This document shows, in pieces, positions 23,601 to 35,165 of a stretch of 64,000 nucleotides of DNA. The first letter of the stretch is position 1. Every line of letters starts with the position of its first letter. The stretch comes from Pyrocephalus nanus (lineage: Eukaryota; Chordata; Aves; Passeriformes; Tyrannidae), in contig CM076262.1 of NCBI GenBank assembly GCA_038380795.1, positions 69,460,629 through 69,524,628 of the forward strand. The letters are read 5' to 3'. The notes under the pieces were generated by a model. That model was not told the origin of the DNA. It saw only the letters and a list, made by a program, of their open reading frames with translations, and ran no database searches. The position numbers and the translations under genes were made by a program.

Positions 23601-24952
23601 TCTTTTCACCCAGCTCTTGTTGCTCCTGCTTGTACTTGAGGAAGCAGGGTCTTTATTTTCTTCCCTTCTCTGAAGTCCACCGAAGCTTTGTAGAGATGCC
23701 TCCTTTGGACCACTGTCCCACTTCTGCTCTGAAGTCACCCCAGGCTCACTGTTTCCAATTATAACATGTTCCCAGATTTTTTTTCCTTTGGGAACTCATT
23801 TGGAATGACTATACACTTAGCACAGAAAGCTCATTTTCTGGAGGAGGAAGATTTATAGTTGGTTCCAATCGAGGTTGACTTTGCTGTTAATCCCAATGTG
23901 GACATTTCTCTTGCAAGTAATTTTTAATTATTATCTTGCGAGGCTCCCTCCATCACAGTTCGTGTCACTTTTCCGCCTCTCCTTGCCGTGTAGCTTTAGA
24001 TTTAGGGTGAGATTTGTTGTAGGAGTAAGCTGTGACAGCTCTATTGATTCCACTGGAGCTGGAACTGGAATGCTTCCTTTTCTCAGAATGGCTTGAAGTT
24101 GAAACGAAACGTGTGAGGTGTCCATGATTAAACACCTGCATTTTAAGGAAGGGATGAGCATAAGAAAGAAATTGGCTCTCATAAAACTGCAGCAAAGCTA
24201 TAAATAACAGAAAAAAAGTGGTATTTTGCCATCTTGCTCTTTGTAAACAAAGCTTCTTCTGAAGGCAGTTATGTTTTGTTTAAGAGCAGATTCTAAACCT
24301 GGAAAAACATAAATACTTATGAACCAGTCCCGGTGTTCTGCTTTGTGTACAAAACCTCCTTTGATTCAGGTAGAAGGTAAATAAATGCTCTTAGCTGTGG
24401 GTCAATTTGGCTCATTTTGAATCCAGAGGAAGCATCAGACCAAATCCTTTGGTCCCTTAGTTCTTGTTCAAGCCCAACAAGAGACAGAGGTGTCTCAAGT
24501 AACATAAGATGTCCCTGCTCAGGTATTTTCACTCTCCATTGCTCGTTGTGTTTTTAGTGGGAAAGGAGCTGGAATTTGCTCAAATATGTACCAGCCACAG
24601 ATCCCATATACAGATAATGAATTTATTATTGTTACATGGTATCTCTACCTGAAGTTCAATAACTGAATGTAGTCTCTAAATTTTACAGGGCATAGAGCTC
24701 CTCTCTGTAGTTTGAGGTGGGAGTTCTGCTGTCATGGAATCTTTCCTTTAAATGCTTACAGTTTTGTGTTTGGCTATTTATTGGTTCCAAGTGGACAAAC
24801 AATAACTGATTTCCTTACAGAATTATAGAAGAGAACTTTACATTGAATTTATATTACATATAAGTGAAATTTATATTGAGTTCTCAGAAAAGTAATATGT
24901 GATTTTTGCCAAATTTAGGAGTACCTGGGTGACTACCTAATATATTTTACAG
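20611..24952. other. Intergenic or intronic DNA before the first EFCAB6 remnant
   Basis: AT-rich DNA with no supported gene. Short exon-like donors occur (for example CAG|GTAAGT near 21400) without a coding partner. The 21768-22260 stretch is more GC-rich and LTR-like in texture, but I could not match it to a family. Confidence 0.6.
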
Positions 24953-25245
24953 CTATACCTGGGACCTCTGTTCCAGAGCCCACATTACTCTCCTGGGACA
25001 TGGGGCAGATCTTACTTCAAAAGAAAACTGACAAAGAAGATGAACTATCAAAAAAAAAAAAATAAAGGAGGCATTTCAGGTGCTTCATGTTGGTCAGACT
25101 CTGACAGTCACAAAGGGGGGATTCAGGAGGGTGGTTGAAACCTTTCTGTCCAACAGAAGCTGAATGTGAGGCTGTGCTGGCAGAGCTTTGCTGCTGACAA
25201 TCATTTACAGGCTGTTCCTGTTTGTGTCAAGAGCAAAATTTCAGG
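24953..25245 (+). pseudogene. EFCAB6: EFCAB6 first EF-hand exon, frameshifted
   Basis: From the TTTTACAG acceptor the frame reads TSVPEPTLLSWDM, then QILLQKKTDKEDEL (to about 25050), matching the human N-terminal segment around NPTLSSLDVKRILFQKITD. A 13-A run (25050-25062) and TAA then break the frame. It resumes at 25065 as KEAFQVLHVGQTLTVTKGGF plus RRVVETFL, the counterpart of human KAFQLLDTGQNLTVSKSELRR. A second shift near 25149 (about 5 bases lost relative to human) leads to PTEAECEAVLAEL, matching PLTREQFQDVLAQI. TGA follows at 25195. No intact reading exists and no clear donor is seen. The calcium loop has lost its acidic residues (LHVGQTL), but human is also degenerate here. Homology rests on my memory of human EFCAB6. 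Confidence 0.75.
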
Positions 25246-28200
25246 TGGTAGCAGGTTCCAGACTAATATTATCAAAAAGGTGTAGGACATGCTCAAAACC
25301 TGTTCAAGGGAAAGTTTTGGAAAAATTGCAAAAGTAGTGTGACCTAAATTTGACAGTTGGTGTGTTTACAGGAGATTCTGTCTGTATAGTGGGTCTCACT
25401 CTTTGAAAAGGTTGCAGTTTGCAAGCAGGTTTTCTTGATTTAAAAGAAGATCTCACAGCTTAAATTGATTTACATGCAGTGTTAGGAATGTGCACAGGTT
25501 AGGTTGTGAACTCTGAGGCAGAGACCAGCTATTTTGTGTCTGCACAGAGACTTTCTCTGCTCACTTTTGGGATTTCTCACCTTATAACCCACCAGACTGG
25601 ACTTGAAGGCATGCTGGGTGTTTGTGTGATGTCATGACTGATGCTTATCAAAAATAGAGGAGGATTCTGATGCACAGTCTGTACTAGCATTGTTGTACCC
25701 TCAAATTTCTGTCCTGAAAGTGGAGGTGAATAATTTTTGTATGGATTTCTTTCCTGAGGTGTTTGACTCTTGTTTATTTGTTTGTTTAGTTTGGGTGAAC
25801 TCATCTGTTCCATTTTAATTTTAAACTAATCCATGTGTAGCAGGTTAAGCCCATCTCAGCTAAGGCTGATGTTGATTTCTTTGCTAATACTAAATTATCA
25901 TTAGGGGGACACATATACTCCTGAAACATATTAAATAGTCTTTTGGGACAAGAGAATGATGCATCAGTGAGACTGAGAATGGAAATACCTTCATATATGC
26001 ATATGAAAGATCATAGAGATAAAGCATTGAGGAATCTTTATCTCATATGATGGGAAGACTTGTAAGTTGTAAGTTTTTCACGGGGATTTACCAGATATTA
26101 AATTAATGCTCTGCCTAATTCTAGGCAAGTTGTTGAGAAGTAGTAGTGTATAATGTGCAAAACAAAACCAAACTATAAGATAAATTTATTGTTGCTGTTT
26201 GGGGAATAAGTAACACAAATGAAGTATTTAAAAAATCTGATATTGATGTAGGACATATCCATGTGTATTAACATACAGATCCCAAATACTGGCAAAGTTA
26301 TTGTGCCATATCTTCCTGTCTAAGTTCCCTAAAAATAAAAATATGAACCTTTAAGACCAATCAGTCTGTTCCCTAAATTAACAATGATAATTGTGTAGGG
26401 ATGATATTAGAACTGGTTCAGTTTAATAGTGATTTGGAAACGTGCCACTCAGATTGGCATGTCTGTAGATGAAACATGGAAGTTAAGCTAAGGGACCCAA
26501 TAAATAACAAAGTTATAATGTTTCAGGATTGAATACTTTAGTAGTAAACAGCTCATGTTCATCTTCATTTCCAGTGCAAGTAATTTTCCAATAATAAAGC
26601 TGAGAAGACACCAGCTGTGTGTTAACTGGGATTAAGTCTTGATTCTTACCTTCAATGTAATAAAAAGTGGAGTCATACTCTGTGTAAAAATACCCCCCAC
26701 CACCCCCCCAAAAAAAAATCTGTGCTCTCATAGTAGCTTTCTTACTGGATCACTAAATATTTTTCAGCCCACCTCCCCCAGTGGAATATAGAAGGTGAAA
26801 TTCTGCTAAAGGGTCTGCAGGGAAATTCCTTTTCCTTCAGTTTGTCCTCTGGGTTTTTATGATCTGGCCTTCAATAAAGAGTCGCCTCAAAATATTCTTT
26901 AAATTCCAATCCAACTTTGTTCCCAGCAAGTGCAAAGCTGAGGAAACTCTCAGACAAAGAGAGAATGAGGGGGTGTAATACTGAGGATACAAAAATGGGA
27001 TTAGGACTTTGAAAGGAAGCAGAAGGAAGAAGAGGAGCAGCAAAAGAAAAGAAGAAAAAGGGAGGGACCTAAGCCACTTTCTCCCAGAGAGGCAGGGGAG
27101 CTTAAAAAAATTCTAATTAATTAGTGAAAACTAATTAAATAACAAATGACAGCTCTTTCCTGGAATAAAAATTTAATCTTTTCTTTATTACATGCAATAT
27201 AATAAAATGGTAAAGCTTTTTGTACGCTTGGGGTCAGATTTTCTTCCAGTGTTCAGGGAGAATATATGCTGCCCTTGACTTCCTTTTAAACTCCTTAAAA
27301 AGCAAGGATCGTGCCTGGATCTTGGTCTTTTGGCCTGCTAGTTTGTTAGGGAACTTCTCTGAGACTGCCTGCAGTGTACAGAAGCCAAAATAGTGGTTAG
27401 GGAGGTTTATTTGTGCTGTCGGGGACAGATCGGTGGGATTTCCACGGGAGGGCAGTGCAGGTGCTGTTTTCCAGGAGTTCGGCCGGGAGGAATTTTCAGA
27501 GCCGCTTTTTCCTCCTGCTTTAATTTTAGCTCAAGCAACTCTGATAAATTCAGGGGCTGAATTGAGGGCAGAGCTCGACTTCCAGGGCTTCACCCCACAA
27601 ACAGGGAGATGAGAAAACTGCTCCTGAAAAAGCCTCCTGCAGGTTAAGGCTGGAAATAAAGAAGGATGTGCAGAGAGTGCACTTTGGCATCTGTAGAGCC
27701 CATTAGTGACAGTAAACTTGGCTGGTTGTTGACTCTGGAAATGACCTACTACGGTGCTTGATGCAAGTCAATAGGATGAGGGAACAGAAGGAAAAGTAAA
27801 GTGATGTACAGAGGAATTTTGGCAAATGGTGTGCACTGGGGAGGAGGGGAGGAGAAATCATGCTTGTTGTTCTCTGAACACTTGATGGGAGCTGAAGAGG
27901 GATGAGAACTGGCACTATAACGTTCTTGACCTCAGGACTCATGAGTGCTGTCATTCCAAAGGTCGGATCAAGCTGCAGATACACCCTTTATGTTCTCTAT
28001 GGCAGCCTAAAAAAAAATATCCCTCAAGAAAAAGTATTTTCTGCTGACAATCATCACACTTGTGGTAGAGGAGCAGCTCCCACACCTCTGTTTCCTCAGG
28101 GATTCAGATTTGTGGTGATTTTCTCCACAAAAAGCAGTGCAGAGCTGGGAAGATCAGCCACGATAAAGGCAGGATCAAGCCACTCTCATGCATTTTTAGT

Positions 28201-31200
28201 TGTTCACATCTTAAAACAAAACTCTGCCATTGATGTCCTTACAGTGGTTACCACAGTGCTGTGATGCACTTGTGGTTTATGTTGTTCCAGCCCTTTCTAT
28301 TATATTTATTTCCAGCTGCCAAACCATGACGTGAAGTCAGCTGGAATCCCTGCTCAAGGAGAAAGTTTGTTGACCAGGGTAATAACAGAAACCACATTCT
28401 GGGGTAGTAATTCATTCCAGATAAGCAGGTGTTGCTCTTGATGTACTGGTATCAGTTTAGTAACACGTTTAAAAGGATGTTGCCCTGTTATATCATGAAG
28501 AACTGGTCATACTTTTATGGTTAGGGGTTTGTTATTGTTTGGGGGGGTTTATTATGCCGAAGTACTAAACAGTATTTCAGAAGCCTCCCTAAGCCGCACT
28601 ACGGATCCCTTTTTGGCATCAAAACCCTGAGAACTCTTCTCTTTCAAGCAGTCGTGCTGCAGATCTCTGGTGTAGGAATGGTGTAGTCCCACTGTGATTT
28701 TTCTTAGTTACTATGTGGCTTGAGCAAAGATGTTTGAATTTTTAAAGAGATCAGCTTCTCCACATTGCAGTACAATTTCTGTAATTGCTTAGCCCTTTGC
28801 AGGGCTTGTGTGAAACAGTCTGTCACATCAGAAGACTGGTATTTTAGCCATGTTGTTATCTTTTTAGGTAGAGATATCCAGAGAAATACCTGAGAGCTCA
28901 GTCAGCATAAATCTCACCACAAACTGGAACAGCATAAGCCCGCTGTTTTAAGTGGAGAAGGAGGTGGTGGTGTGACTGTGGGAAAGCCACATTTTTATTT
29001 TCTTATTTTTGCACAAAGTGAGCCATGAAAATTTGTTTATAAACATAACGATAATTTAGTGTACTTGGGCATTTGCAGGTTCACCTAATGTCACATATCA
29101 CACCTAATAATAGTCATTATTTACAAGGACACAGCAGAGTATTCCATGCCTTCCACAGCACTGTGTGACAGTCTGTTGGCTCTACCCTAAGACTGCTCAC
29201 AGAAGAAGAAATACATTAAACATAACCTGATGTAAATTCCAAGGAAAATCCAACCTCCTGCTGTGCTTGGCATGGACTTGGCCTGTAATTTGGGAGGAGG
29301 AAATAAAATCTTTCTGATTTCACAGCTGTTATTGCACCTCAGGGCTGCAGTAGTATTTGCAACCCATTTGCTTGCCTTGCGCTGAGCGGGACATCTGAAT
29401 ATATCCTCACTCTAGTCTGAATAAAATATTAACATATCGCAGGGCTGGTAGCACAGATTGTATCCAAGACAATCTTTTCTCACTGTAGAAAAGCCTATCA
29501 ATCATATCTGGCTATAGTTGTTATTAATGCCATAGCTTTTATTCCTTTGGCTGTGTGCAGCTGACTGAGGAACAACGTTTACATTTTCATGTGGAGCGTC
29601 TCCTGCCACAAAAGAAACGGCTGAAATACCTCCTTATTGTAGAATTTATGAATTGGAAATATCCTCCAAAGTCCTAATTAGAGAGGGATTTAATTTACAA
29701 GGTTCTACAGTGTTGTGGGCTTTTTTTTGGTTATTTTTTTTTAAATAACATCGTGAAATGAAGGTGTTATGTGTATTTTAGTACATTAACAGAAAGCATT
29801 ATTAACTTCAGGCAAGGTTGTTGCCACATAAATATCCCAAGAACAATTCAGCTAAAGAAGTACTGCAAGATATGTGAATGAATGATGCACACAGATAGCT
29901 ATTCAGATACACTAAAGAATTCATATACTCTTCAATATTTATCTGTATTTATCACGAGTTATTCTCAAGCCAAACCTTATTTTGCTTCTGTTTGGATTCA
30001 CATCATCAATCAAGGATACACTTATATCTGTAACTCTTATTGGTGTTTTAATTTGTATGTGCATGTTTAAAAGGAAAAAAAACCAACCAAACCAAACAAA
30101 AAAACCAAAATCCGAAAGAAAGGTTCCCAATATTCTCCATAAAATATGGACACCATAGAAAGGAGCCTCAATTTCAATGATATGGTGTTCCTGCATATTA
30201 AAAACCCCCCAGCTTTTCAAACAGAGCTTGCAACAGTTTGAGGTGTTTTTATTTAATGCCAGTAAAAAGACTCCCCTGAAGCGAGTCAGTTCCTCCAAAT
30301 GACAGCCTCCTTGAGAAAAGAATCCATGATTATGAAAAAAGGAAAAACTAAACCTTAGTTTGTCAGAGCACAAAGATGGCTCTGGACTGTGTGTGCACAT
30401 CCATTTGATCTGGAGGTCCTTCACTCAGAGCTGGCTGGTGGGAGTGGGAATATTGTGTTGGCCAAGTTCAGACCCCAACTGTTCCTATTTAAAGATTACT
30501 GGGCTACTGTGATTGATTCACATTTACAGCAAGGCTGTTCATGCAAAGCAGAAGGTAAAAAGGACTGAGAATTAATTTATTTTGTGTACTCATACGCAAA
30601 CTTCCAGGTCTCTAAAAATTGCTGATGGGTTGTAAAGGACTATCAATATGAATAAGCGTCAGACCCACATACTCTATTCACTCCCCCTATTCCTATCTCC
30701 CCTCCCCCATTAATTTTTGGTTTTATGTTTATGAGGATCTGAAAATAGTCTAATTCTTTTCTATCTGGTTTGGGCCTATCTTTACCAGCTGGTAAATAGG
30801 AAATGTTCACTGTAGGAAGCCAATACTCTGCAGAGTGTAAACAGATGGAATCAATATAAAGTGACAAGTTAGACTGTGCTACTGAGAATACAGAGCCAAA
30901 ACTAAGAGCATAACAGTCACGATACTTATTTTGTTCCAATTCATTTGGTACTGAATAGCACTTCATATATGCACAGCTGTGTCCTTCCGTTTTTTACTTT
31001 CTTTCTTCTGCTTTGATGATGACAATTTCAAAGAAAAACTTTAATTAAAGATTTTACACAGAATGGCCCAAAGTAGAATATATAGAAAATGAGCACTGAT
31101 GTGTTTATAGCAAGGGAGGAATATTTTTCAGGCGTTTATTTTCTTCCTTTCTTTTTTTAAACAAAACAAACAAAATCTGATGTGTGTGTCTCCCTGGGCG

Positions 31201-34094
31201 TGATATGCTGGAGTGATAGATCTTTGCAGATTGAAATCTTGCATTTGGAGGTGTGGGCTTTTCTTCCCCCCTGTGCCTGATGGAGAAAGGTGCTGTGAAG
31301 GGTGGGAAATCTAAGTGTACATCCCTGGGCTGAAGGGAAGGGGACAGTCAGACACAGATAGCCACAAACTGCTGTCAGACCACCCTGGGAGTGACTGAGG
31401 ATCTTCCTTCTCTTGCCCTGGCCACCTCCTGCACTCAGGAAGGGTGTTTTGGACACTGTGGATCTGCTGCAGGGTCCCTTCTGGGGCAGCTCGAGGGATG
31501 CTGAGCTTCCAAGCTGTCCTGTGTTTGCAGGCTCTGCCCTGAAAGCACATCTGAGCATGAGTCCTTTTTCCAGAGAGAGTGCCAGGTGTTGTAGTATGGG
31601 CTTTTCTTTACTAATTTATGCAATTTTGACACATTTTCAGGAAAATGGAGGAAGGCAGCATGTTCCACCGCTCTGTCCCCATCTCATTCCTTGCAGCATA
31701 TTTCTTGAGGCCGCCATTGGAATTTTTGCTATTTTTGCTTTCTTGGCAAATAATAACCCCAGATTGCCCATATGTTGTTTATTAGGGCGGCTGAGCGGTT
31801 CTAATGAGGGGCAGCAACCACAAATTTGGAGGCAGATTTTGCTCATGATCCTCGTGTCAAGGGCCAGCAGCTTTTGTTTCCTTCAGAGGAAACGGTGGGT
31901 TGGTCTCGGTCTCTGTACACATCCCTCTAAACAGGCAAGAGCATCTGCAGAACTCCTTTGCCTCTGCATCCTTCTCTGCAAACCACAGTTCTCCTCCTGA
32001 CTGTGATGCTAAAGGCCTCTTTGTCCCAGAGGTTCCTTAAAAGGAGTCTCTTAAGAGTCATTCAACATCAGAAATAAGGTATATGTTATTGTAGGCAGAA
32101 ATTGGGAGTTTGGGTGATGGGAATGCATGGAAAGCCCCTTCCCAGGTCTCCTTGTCAAATGCCCTGAGCCATCATGATGCTTCCATGGAAGCAGGGAGAG
32201 GGAAGCAACACACCCAGATCCATGGGAGAGACAGTTGTTGAGGAAAATGCCTTGATAACCCAGTGATTAAAAATACCTGTGTGGGTAGCAAGATGAACTC
32301 CAGTGATCTGTGGCAGGAAAGCGCCTCATACTGAGCTGCAGTGGTGCGAGAGGGAGGGTCTGAAAGCTCCTCCTGCTGAGGTGCTCCCAGAGAACAAGAA
32401 AATACTTAAAATATTAATTGTCTTCCCCCTTCCCAAGGGATCCCTGAGTGCTTTCTGGGCATAAACGCCGCCGAAACGCAGTCACTGCTGGGGTGGGGAG
32501 CAGCAGCCAGCTGGCACGTGCCAGTGACAACAGAGCACGCTGTGCCAAAGACACTGTGGCAGGGCCTTGCTAAAAGTGCTGGGATATCACTGACACTCTG
32601 GGGAAAAAAAACAGGGAAAGCTGCTCCCAGTGTCTCTGCTCGAAGCATTGAGCCACTTGGTGCGTGGCTTCTCCAGCCCGTGAGGACAAATGGTGGCATC
32701 AAACTGGCAGGAAAAGGCGCCGCTGGTGCCAGGCACGGCAGAGGGGCAACCCTGTGCTTTGCTCGTTAAACAGCACATTTTGGGCAAATCTGATTACAGG
32801 GATAAAGGAATCGAGATGGCTGTGTTTGTTTCTGGGTGAAAAGCTTGGATTTGTGGTGGAAGTGTCTTGTCAGTCGTGGCGAGGAGAAAGAGTTCACTCC
32901 GGTGAAGTCTAATCCTTTCTTTGAATTTGAATGTCCTCTGTTGTTTCCCAGAGAACTATAGGAGCTATAGATACAGATTCCTATAGAATTCCAGGATAAG
33001 AATTTTAATGAATAAAAGCTGTTTTTCTGTCTTGGTGTCTTCACCCAGATAAAAAGCTTTATCCTCTTTCACCTTGTTTTGCTGGGCAGAGCTCTGAATA
33101 CATTTTTCATCTTGTCCCATGTGTGTGTTTTCTTTCAACCTCTATATCTTCTTGATTTTGGCAATTTTTGAAGAAGTGCAAAAAAAATAATAATGCCTTA
33201 GTATATGTAGAACAGATAATTCACTAATATTTGGGAGCTCACTGATACTTTGGGAATGTACTGCAGAATTTGAATTTGTACTCCTGCCTTGATCTTTAGT
33301 TTCCAGCAAATCTGTGGATTTCAGTACTGAAGGAAGATCATCCTCTGCCTACTGTTTAAAATACATGAATTTTATCTAAAAGTCATTTGTTTTGTCTAAA
33401 AGTCCTGAAGTTTACCAGTGCCATTTGAAGAGGAATTTACCTTAGATATTAAGTGAAAAACACTCATTTCTCATGGAGTGTTTTTGCAACACTTTCTACT
33501 GTGCCAGGGAAGGTTGTCCAGTATAATCAAAACAGATATCAAGTGGCATTTTGTATTATATGTTAGCAAATCTTTCCAGTGCTTGTATTTGTGTCAGTTG
33601 TTATATGGATTTCTTGTTGATTGAAATCGCCTGTAATTTGTAGATTGCATAGAATGTGGAAAAACAGGATCAGGTGCTGCAGACTTTTTGATTGGAGCTG
33701 TGCAGGGTGGATACAGAGGCACATGACCTGTTTTAGGATGAAGGACTTAAAATTTGAAAGTAGGTAAAGAAACAGCCATGTTTGTTTGTTTTTTTTTTTT
33801 TTTTTTTTCTGTGAGAGTAAAAATAACACTAAATGATGGGGCCTTTGTGATCTTCTGAGTGACAGGGGCTGCAGGCTGCTTGCAGCAGGATAATTTTCCA
33901 GTTTATCTTCTGTATGCAAGTTGCAGCCTTCAGCCTTTCTCTAATGGATGCAAGAGTATGTAAGGATAAAAATATTGGTAATTTATTCCAAAGAATGAGT
34001 TTGTCCTGCATCAGATTTCATCTTCAAAATCTTGATTTTTCAGGATGGGGGTAAAGATACTGGAGTGACCGTGTGTGATTCCCCTTGCCTGCAG
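25246..34094 (+). other. Intron-like DNA between EFCAB6 remnants
   Basis: About 8.8 kb of AT-rich sequence has no exon I can align to EFCAB6 and no classified transposon. Open frames at 27902-28264 and 29939-30424 (minus), and those at 31.1-32.9 kb, lack recognisable domains. A low-complexity A/C-rich patch lies at about 30077-30115. Confidence 0.6.
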
Positions 34095-34269
34095 CTTCAG
34101 AGTGGCACTGAGGGTGGATATTCTTGGCCTCAGATCCAGGATAGGGGCTGGGAAGTCTGTGTGGCAGTGCTGGTGCCTTCTCCACCCTGAAAGCTGCATG
34201 GAAGAGATAGTGAGAACCCCAGAGGCTCTTCCAGAGGAAGAAGTAGTGAAAAGAATCCTTACTCTGCTT
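34095..34269 (+). pseudogene. EFCAB6: EFCAB6 exon: linker and start of second EF-hand (status unknown)
   Basis: A CTTGCCTGCAG acceptor and a CTT|GTAAGA donor bracket 175 bp that stay open in one frame (58 codons). VDILGLRSRIGAG resembles human VPYLAFLSRFGG, and RTPEALPEEEVVKRILTLL resembles RTLRELEIQVGEKVFKNIKTV with a short gap. Order and orientation fit, coming directly after the first EF-hand exon. I class it as pseudogene only because the locus is broken elsewhere; this exon itself shows no lesion. Identity is low, so the match is tentative. Confidence 0.45.
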
Positions 34270-34714
34270 GTAAGAGGAGTTAGGAGACAGCCTTTTGCTT
34301 CACCCCTTCATTTTCTTTGTCTGACCCAGGATGTACAACAGATGTGGGGTTTTTTTTAATGTTATTGAACAGAATCAATGTATCAGGAGGACAGAGTGTG
34401 TAGGACATAGCCACAGGAGCCAGGGAACTGTCCCCTTCACAGCTGATTTGAAGTTGATGGTTTGTGAATGAGAAAGTGGCTCCTCACTCCTGCTGAGATC
34501 AGTGAGTGGAGAAAGCCAAGAGCCACTCCCTGAAAAAAAGGTCCTCATAACCAGGTGGCTACTGAGATCTTGCCTTTGGAAAGGGAAACATCTCTTATCA
34601 GCTGTGTTTCATGCTTTTCCTGAATTCCTTTGGTTGGTTAGAATATGACTGGTTATTTCCCCATGGGGAAAGCTGTCATTTGAAATAAAATGCTCATCTT
34701 CACTCCTTGTGAAG
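34270..34714 (+). other. Intron-like DNA
   Basis: No feature is recognised between the exon remnant and the CR1 copy. Confidence 0.6.
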
Positions 34715-35125
34715 TTTGAGATGGGGAACAACTATGAGCAAAGGCTGAGAGGATTGAGGTTGTTCAGCCTGGAGAAGAGAAGGCTTTGGGGTGACCTAAT
34801 TGCGGCCTTCCAGCACCTGAAGGGAGCCACAGGAAAGATGGAGAGACACTATTTCCAAGGGCCTGGAGTGACAGGAATGGCTTCAAACTGAAAGAAAGTA
34901 GTTTTAGATTGGATATTAAGAAAAAATTCCTCCCTGTGAGGGTAGGGAGGCCCTGGCACAGGTTGTCCAGAGAAGTTGTGGCTGCCCCATCCCTGGAAGT
35001 GTCCCAGGCCAGGTTGGATGGGGCTCTGAGCAACCTGAGATTAGTGGAAGGTGTCCCTGCCCATGGCATGGAAAGAGATGATCTTTAAAGTCCCTTCCAA
35101 ACCAAACTGTTCTGTGATTCTTTTG
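34715..35125 (+). mobile_element. CR1 LINE, 5'-truncated 3' end
   Basis: The segment carries the landmark blocks of avian CR1 3' ends in order. These are GAGCAAAGGCTGAGAGG, TTGTTCAGCCTGGAGAAGAG, TTAGATTGGATATTAAG, CCCTGGCACAGG, CCATCCCTGGAAGTG, and the terminal TTCCAAACC..TTCTGTGATTCT. It lacks reverse transcriptase coding sequence and is the usual truncated insertion. Some blocks diverge from consensus, so it is not recent. Plus-strand orientation, inside the putative EFCAB6 intron. Confidence 0.93.
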
Positions 35126-35129
35126 TGTT

Positions 35130-35165
35130 GCAGCAAGTCCAGAGGAGGCCACTAAGATGAGTTTA
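35130..35165 (+). mobile_element. Second CR1 fragment
   Basis: Just after the first CR1 end comes CAAGTCCAGAGGAGGCCACT followed by AAGATGA. This is a block normally found upstream of the 3' region of CR1. It therefore cannot continue the first copy and suggests an adjacent older or nested CR1 piece. Confidence 0.6.

Noticed and set aside
31413..32000. 195-codon plus-strand open frame, with a 133-codon minus frame overlapping
   Set aside because: Frames are open on both strands, there is no recognisable domain or splice context, and the composition is typical of chance frames in GC-richer intron DNA.
34201..34359. Independent small protein starting at the ATG at 34198
   Set aside because: The sequence aligns better as part of an EFCAB6 exon bounded by splice sites, and the reading past the GTAAGA donor loses character.
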